Shown in pieces: positions 6,768 to 10,863 of a stretch of 10,863 bases of DNA (within the stretch, counting starts at the first letter, position 1; every line of letters begins with the position of its first letter). Under the pieces are notes generated by a model. The model searched no databases and was not told the origin of the DNA. It saw nothing but the letters and a program-made list of their open reading frames with translations. Both the position numbers and the translations under genes were made by a program. This DNA is from Buchnera aphidicola (Lipaphis pseudobrassicae) (GTDB taxonomy: Bacteria > Pseudomonadota > Gammaproteobacteria > Enterobacterales > Enterobacteriaceae), in contig NZ_CP034870.1 in the NCBI RefSeq assembly GCF_005081185.1, positions 52,377-63,239 of the forward strand, in the 5' to 3' direction.

Positions 6768-8606
6768 TTAATCATCTAAAAAACTACGCAAAACTTCTGA
6801 TCTACTTGGATGACGTAGTTTTCTAAGTGCTTTAGCTTCTATTTGACGTATTCTTTCTCGAGTGACATCAAATTGTTTTCCCACTTCTTCTAAAGTGTGA
6901 TCAGTATTCATATCAATTCCAAATCTCATCCGTAGTACTTTTGCTTCACGAGCTGTTAAACCTGATAATACATCATGTGTTGCAGATCGCAAACTTTCAG
7001 ATGTTGCAGAATCTAATGGAAGTTCTAGAGATGTATCTTCGATAAAATCACCTAAATGTGAATCATCATCATCTCCAATCGGAGTTTCCATTGATATTGG
7101 TTCTTTTGCTATTTTTAGAACTTTTCTAATTTTATCTTCTGGAATAAGCATTTTTTCAGATAATTCTTCTGGAGTAGGTTCTCGACCTATTTCTTGTAAC
7201 ATTTGTCTAGAAATACGATTAAGTTTATTAATTGTTTCTATCATATGCACTGGAATGCGAATAGTACGAGCTTGATCAGCAATAGATCTAGTAATTGCTT
7301 GTCGAATCCACCAAGTAGCATAAGTGGAAAACTTATAACCACGGCGATATTCAAACTTATCTACAGCTTTCATCAAACCGATATTTCCTTCTTGAATTAA
7401 ATCTAAAAATTGTAGTCCTCTATTCGTGTATTTTTTTGCAATAGAAATTACTAATCTTAAATTAGCTTCTACCATCTCTTTTTTTGCTCTTTTGGCTTTA
7501 GCTTCTCCAATAGACATTCTTTTATTAATATCTTTTACTTGTTCAATAGTTAATCCAGTTTCTTGTTCTATTTCAATTAATTTATTTATACTTGAAAAAA
7601 TATCTTTTTGAACTTTTTTTAAGTTTCCAGACCACGGTTGATTTGTATTTTGTTCTTTTATAAACCAATTGTGATCAATATTTTTTTCTGGAAAAATTTT
7701 CATAAAAGTTTTCTTTGGCATATTACATTTTTCAACACATAGTTTCATGATAGTTCTTTCTTGAACTCTAACTCTTTCCATCATATAACGCATGTTATTA
7801 ACTAAGTGATCAAATTGTTTTGGAACTAGTCGGAATTGTTTAAACACCTCGGAAAGATTATAAATTTCTAATAAAGAGTCTTTATGTGTTCTTTTTTTGT
7901 TTTTAATTGTATTATTTGTATTGTTATATTGCGCTCGTAATTCAGAAAATTTTTCATTTGCTAATTCTGGATCGATACTGTGATCTTCTTCAGATTCTGT
8001 TTGATTATTTTCTTCATCTTCATGTTGGTTTTGTTCTTCATCTAATAGTTCTGAATCTATATGAATGGCAGTAGGAGAAAACATTTCTTCTGCATTTGGA
8101 TCTACAAATCCTGTTATTATATCTGATAATCTTATCTCACCTGTTTTAATTCGATCATATTGTTCAAGAAGATATGTAATTGCTTCTGGATATTCTGATA
8201 CTGAACATTGTACTTGATTAATTCCTTCTTCAATTCGTTTAGCTATATCTATTTCTCCTTCTCGTGTTAATAATTCTACAGTTCCCATTTCTCTCATGTA
8301 CATTCGAACAGGATCAGTAGTTCTTCCTAATTCTGATTCTACGCTAGATAAAACTTGCGTTGCAGCTTCTACTGCATCTTCATCTGTATCTGTTTGTATT
8401 TCATTTAAAATTAAATCATCAGCATCAGGAGCTTCTTCAACTACTGGTATTCCCATATCATTAATCATCTGAATGATATCATCGATTTGTTCAGAATCAA
8501 TAATATCTTCTGGTAGATGATCATTCACTTCCGCATAGGTCAAATAACCTTGTTCCTTGCCATGTGTAACAAGTAGCTTAAGTTGTGATTGTGGATTTTG
8601 ATCCAT
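6768..8606 (-). CDS. rpoD: RNA polymerase primary sigma factor RpoD (sigma-70)
   Basis: Directs RNA polymerase to housekeeping promoters. At 612 residues it is one shorter than E. coli sigma-70, and all regions are there: region 1.1 ([13 protein letters not shown] through about residue 80), region 1.2 with [11 protein letters not shown], the long non-conserved region with an acidic stretch (about residues 185-210), region 2 with [22 protein letters not shown] and the -10-recognition helix [17 protein letters not shown] containing Q436 and T439 (E. coli Q437 and T440), region 3, and region 4.2 with [19 protein letters not shown] containing R583 and R587, equivalent to the arginines that contact the -35 box. 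The C-terminus EVLRSFLDD is unchanged from E. coli. It is last in the rpsU-dnaG-rpoD order on the minus strand, 96 bases after dnaG. Retention of all DNA-contact residues means E. coli-like -35/-10 promoters should apply here. Confidence 0.98.
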   Translation of the reverse strand: MDQNPQSQLKLLVTHGKEQGYLTYAEVNDHLPEDIIDSEQIDDIIQMINDMGIPVVEEAPDADDLILNEIQTDTDEDAVEAATQVLSSVESELGRTTDPVRMYMREMGTVELLTREGEIDIAKRIEEGINQVQCSVSEYPEAITYLLEQYDRIKTGEIRLSDIITGFVDPNAEEMFSPTAIHIDSELLDEEQNQHEDEENNQTESEEDHSIDPELANEKFSELRAQYNNTNNTIKNKKRTHKDSLLEIYNLSEVFKQFRLVPKQFDHLVNNMRYMMERVRVQERTIMKLCVEKCNMPKKTFMKIFPEKNIDHNWFIKEQNTNQPWSGNLKKVQKDIFSSINKLIEIEQETGLTIEQVKDINKRMSIGEAKAKRAKKEMVEANLRLVISIAKKYTNRGLQFLDLIQEGNIGLMKAVDKFEYRRGYKFSTYATWWIRQAITRSIADQARTIRIPVHMIETINKLNRISRQMLQEIGREPTPEELSEKMLIPEDKIRKVLKIAKEPISMETPIGDDDDSHLGDFIEDTSLELPLDSATSESLRSATHDVLSGLTAREAKVLRMRFGIDMNTDHTLEEVGKQFDVTRERIRQIEAKALRKLRHPSRSEVLRSFLDD

Positions 8607-8644
8607 AAGATGATATCCAAATTCTATTAGTTTGATAAAAATTA

Positions 8645-8689
8645 ATAAATTTTTTATTAAAAATATAGATTTTTAATAGTAAAATTTAT
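8645..8689 (-). other. Hairpin in the dnaG-rpoD gap
   Basis: A two-part inverted repeat fills the gap. The inner stem is perfect over 10 bp (8655-8664 with 8669-8678, loop 8665-8668); the outer part pairs 8645-8653 with 8681-8689 over 9 bp, after one mismatch or wobble and a single-base bulge. On the minus strand it is followed by a T-rich run (about 8635-8644). It may be an RNA-processing or stabilising element, or a partial terminator, between dnaG and rpoD. E. coli has an RNase E-dependent cleavage site in the equivalent gap. It contains only A-T pairs, so caution is needed. Confidence 0.45.
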
Positions 8690-8702
8690 CATTATATATT
8701 AA

Positions 8703-10454
8703 TTATTTTCTTTTTTTTATGCTATTTTTTAGTAATTTTTTATTAATAGACCAAATTTCTTGTTTTTCACTGATTGTTAATCCTTTTATTCTTTCTTTTC
8801 CAATAAGATATTCTTGTCTTTCTTCAAGAATTTTATTATATACATTCGTTAGTAAATCTAAAAACATATTTTGAATTTCTTCTTGAACAATCATATGATC
8901 CCATCCAGATAAGATTTTTAAAATATTACTTATTTTCGTATTTCTGTAATACTCTAACAATTGACCTGTATTAATGTTGGGATTGTTAAGACATATTTCT
9001 AATATCTCTAAAAAAATATCTAAACCTTTTATATTTCTTTGTTTTAATATTTGTACTGGAGGTGTTATTATAGCTAAATTAGGATTTTGTATAAGTAAAG
9101 CTATAAGCATTCTCATTGGAGTGCTTTTAACATAAAAATATGTTTTTTGTCTTTTTTTTATTTCTTGTTCATATAAAAATTTTTCAAAATGATTATCATC
9201 TAAAATGCCTATCATTCTAGCTAATGTCTGACGCAAGTAAATGCGTATAGTATCACTAGTAATAGTATTTATTAAAGGTAACGCACGTACGCTTAAGTAA
9301 AATTTATCATCTATTGATGATAAATTAACATTTTTTAGAATGTATTTAAAAAAAAATTTTGACATGCTCATAGCATTATTAATACGAATTTGAAATTTTT
9401 CTTTTCCTTCTTTTCTAATAGTGATATCAGGGTCTTCATTGTTTGGTAATAAAATAAATTTTAACGTTTTTTGATCTGATATATATGGTAATGCTTTTTT
9501 CAAAGTTTTCCAGGCTGCATTTTTTCCTGCTTCATCGCCATCATAACAATATATAACTGTGTCTGTATTTTGAAACAATATTTTAATATGTTCGATGGTC
9601 GTTGCGGTGCCTAAAGAAGAAACTACATAGTTAATATTATATTGCGTTAATGTAATAACATCAATATAACCTTCGACAACCAACAAATATTTAGGTTTAA
9701 AAAATTTTTTTTTAACTTGATATAATCCATATATTTGCTTGCTTTTAGAAAAAATATTTGTTTCTTGAGAATTTATATATTTTGGTAAGAAATTATTTAT
9801 TGAACGACCTCCAAAAGCTACAATTCTTCCATGTTGATCTTGTATCGGAAAGATGATACGACCTTGAAAAGGATCATATTTATATCCTTGTTTATTGATT
9901 GAAATTATATTATGACTTAATAATTCCTGTTCTAATTTTTTCTCTATATTAAATTTTATACAAAATTTATTCCAATTTATACTAGAAAATCCAATTGAAA
10001 AAACATTAACCATTTCTTGATCAATGCCTCTTTTATATAAATATTTATTAGCTAAATTATCCAATTTTAAATTTTTTTGATATAAATAACATAATTTTTG
10101 CATTAATAGATATAGTTTTTGTTTTTTAATGTAAAAATCATTATTTTTGGTATGCTCAAAAGGTATTTGAATTCCATGAATTGTAGATAATTCTTCAATA
10201 CTTTCTACAAAGCTTAAATGTTCATAATTCATTAAAAAATCAATAGCATTGCCATGTATATTACATCCAAAACAATAAAAAAATTGCTTTTCATAACTAA
10301 CAGTAAACGATGGAGTTTTTTCATGATGAAAAGGACACTGAGCTTTGTAGTTTTTACCGCATTTTTTTAAAATTAATCTATTGTTAATAAGTTCTACAAT
10401 ATCAGTTCGAGATAATAATTCATTAATAAAATCTTTTGGTATTTTCTCAGACAT
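8703..10454 (-). CDS. dnaG: DNA primase DnaG
   Basis: Synthesises the RNA primers for Okazaki fragments and for leading-strand initiation at the replication fork, recruited by DnaB helicase. The 583-residue protein (E. coli 581) has the full three-domain layout. The N-terminal CHC2 zinc-binding domain has ligands C40, H43, C61 and C64 (QCPFH, YCFGC). The TOPRIM polymerase core has VVEGYIDV with the catalytic glutamate E261, and [12 protein letters not shown] with metal-binding D305 and D307. The C-terminal helicase-binding domain (about 440-583) includes the E. coli-like [15 protein letters not shown] and [29 protein letters not shown] matches the family N-terminus, so the start at 10454 is secure although no Shine-Dalgarno is visible. 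It lies 92 bases after rpsU with a hairpin between, and the run of nine T at 9705-9713 is an A9 tract in the coding strand. Confidence 0.97.
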   Translation of the reverse strand: MSEKIPKDFINELLSRTDIVELINNRLILKKCGKNYKAQCPFHHEKTPSFTVSYEKQFFYCFGCNIHGNAIDFLMNYEHLSFVESIEELSTIHGIQIPFEHTKNNDFYIKKQKLYLLMQKLCYLYQKNLKLDNLANKYLYKRGIDQEMVNVFSIGFSSINWNKFCIKFNIEKKLEQELLSHNIISINKQGYKYDPFQGRIIFPIQDQHGRIVAFGGRSINNFLPKYINSQETNIFSKSKQIYGLYQVKKKFFKPKYLLVVEGYIDVITLTQYNINYVVSSLGTATTIEHIKILFQNTDTVIYCYDGDEAGKNAAWKTLKKALPYISDQKTLKFILLPNNEDPDITIRKEGKEKFQIRINNAMSMSKFFFKYILKNVNLSSIDDKFYLSVRALPLINTITSDTIRIYLRQTLARMIGILDDNHFEKFLYEQEIKKRQKTYFYVKSTPMRMLIALLIQNPNLAIITPPVQILKQRNIKGLDIFLEILEICLNNPNINTGQLLEYYRNTKISNILKILSGWDHMIVQEEIQNMFLDLLTNVYNKILEERQEYLIGKERIKGLTISEKQEIWSINKKLLKNSIKKRK

Positions 10455-10479
10455 ATATTTTTTATGTTATAAAATTAGT

Positions 10480-10514
10480 ATCCGTTCTTAATTAATACAA
10501 AAAGAAGAACGGAT
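10480..10514 (-). terminator. Hairpin/attenuator in the rpsU-dnaG gap
   Basis: ATCCGTTCTT (10480-10489) and AAGAACGGAT (10505-10514) form a perfect 10-bp stem with four G-C pairs around a 15-base loop. In the direction of rpsU-to-dnaG transcription the stem is preceded by an A run and followed by ACTAATTTTATAA, an imperfect T-rich tail. This is the position of the internal terminator T1 in the E. coli operon, which lowers DnaG relative to S21. Its G-C pairs make it the most convincing RNA structure among the minus-strand gaps. Whether it terminates partially or only protects the rpsU mRNA end cannot be read from sequence. Confidence 0.65.
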
Positions 10515-10546
10515 TTTTTTAATCCTTTATTATTAAATAAATATAT

Positions 10547-10762
10547 TTAGTACATACGAACATGTCTTGCGTTTTCTCTTGTAAGTTTTTTTGCAAGTCT
10601 TTTAATAGCAGAAGCTTTAGCTCGTTTTCTTTCAGTAGTAGGTTTTTCATAAAATTCTCTTCGACGAATTTCAGCTAAAATACCAGCTTTTTCGCAAGAT
10701 CGTTTAAATCGACGAAGCGCTACATCGAACGGTTCATTTTCACGTACTTTTATTATTGGCAT
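10547..10762 (-). CDS. rpsU: 30S ribosomal protein S21
   Basis: Small basic protein of the 30S platform near the anti-Shine-Dalgarno end of 16S rRNA, important for initiation on natural mRNAs. It has 71 residues, exactly the E. coli length, and is nearly identical: [63 protein letters not shown], ending MY where E. coli ends LY. The start at 10762 is set by TGAGG (10777-10773 on the minus strand), about 10 bases upstream. It is the first gene of the rpsU-dnaG-rpoD operon. Its very high conservation and better ribosome binding site than dnaG fit a strongly expressed first cistron. Confidence 0.98.
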   Translation of the reverse strand: MPIIKVRENEPFDVALRRFKRSCEKAGILAEIRRREFYEKPTTERKRAKASAIKRLAKKLTRENARHVRMY

Positions 10763-10772
10763 TTGATATTAA

Positions 10773-10777
10773 CCTCA
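10773..10777 (-). promoter_or_regulatory. Ribosome binding site of rpsU
   Basis: TGAGG on the minus strand, extendable to AATGAGGT, lies 10 bases before the rpsU ATG. It is a good Shine-Dalgarno in a window where several genes, such as dnaG and argG, have none that is clear. Confidence 0.65.
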
Positions 10778-10821
10778 TTAACTTTTTAAAAAATAATAAA
10801 ATTTTTTATAATGATAGAGAT

Positions 10822-10849
10822 CCTATATCAATCTATATTACATTGTAAA
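10822..10849 (-). promoter_or_regulatory. Candidate promoter of the rpsU-dnaG-rpoD operon
   Basis: On the minus strand TTTACA (10849-10844) and TATAGG (10827-10822) are separated by 16 bases, about 60 bases before rpsU. An alternative pair on the same strand is TTGATA with TATAAA at the short spacing of 15. The same stretch carries a perfect plus-strand TATAAT at 10807-10812, which could serve a gene reading out of the window on the right; in E. coli tsaD (ygjD) is divergent from rpsU. Calls rest on short matches in AT-rich DNA. Confidence 0.3.
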
Positions 10850-10863
10850 GTATCATTTTTTTT

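Noticed and set aside
8691-8696. Minus-strand TATAAT as an rpoD promoter
   Set aside because: No acceptable -35 element 16-18 bases upstream (the bases there are nearly all A on that strand), so not listed as a feature.

Overview
This window looks like a piece of the chromosome of Buchnera aphidicola, the obligate gammaproteobacterial endosymbiont of aphids. It is extremely AT-rich, the proteins resemble those of Escherichia coli (SecB, CysE, RpoD, DnaG and S21 align almost end to end), intergenic spaces are short and AT-only, one gene is in advanced decay, and there are no mobile elements, phage genes or CRISPR arrays. The species call comes from recalled family sequences and gene order, not from a search.

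Layout. Bases 1-175 are AT-rich and carry no recognisable gene. Bases 176-1172 hold a heavily degraded argC (N-acetyl-gamma-glutamyl-phosphate reductase), still traceable from start to stop but with several frameshifts, at least four stops and lost active-site residues. It is followed on the plus strand by intact argB (1194-1967), argG (2014-3219) and argH (3285-4664). A long hairpin with a T-rich tail closes this arginine cluster. Next on the plus strand come yibN (4799-5233), secB (5326-5784) and cysE (5851-6681). In E. coli grxC lies between yibN and secB, and gpsA between secB and cysE; neither is present here. cysE converges on the minus-strand macromolecular synthesis operon rpsU-dnaG-rpoD (10762 down to 6768). 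A nested hairpin between the two convergent units probably terminates both.

How the genes work together. argB, argG and argH are arginine-pathway steps for amino-acid provisioning. CysE starts cysteine synthesis from serine. SecB and the membrane-anchored rhodanese YibN belong to protein export and the cell envelope. rpsU, dnaG and rpoD couple a translation, a replication and a transcription component. Hairpins lie in both rpsU-dnaG and dnaG-rpoD gaps, where E. coli has an internal terminator and an RNA-processing site.

I found no new multi-gene system. The main biological point is the dead argC directly upstream of an apparently intact argB: this lineage seems to have lost the second reductive step of ornithine synthesis while keeping the kinase before it and the last two steps of the pathway.
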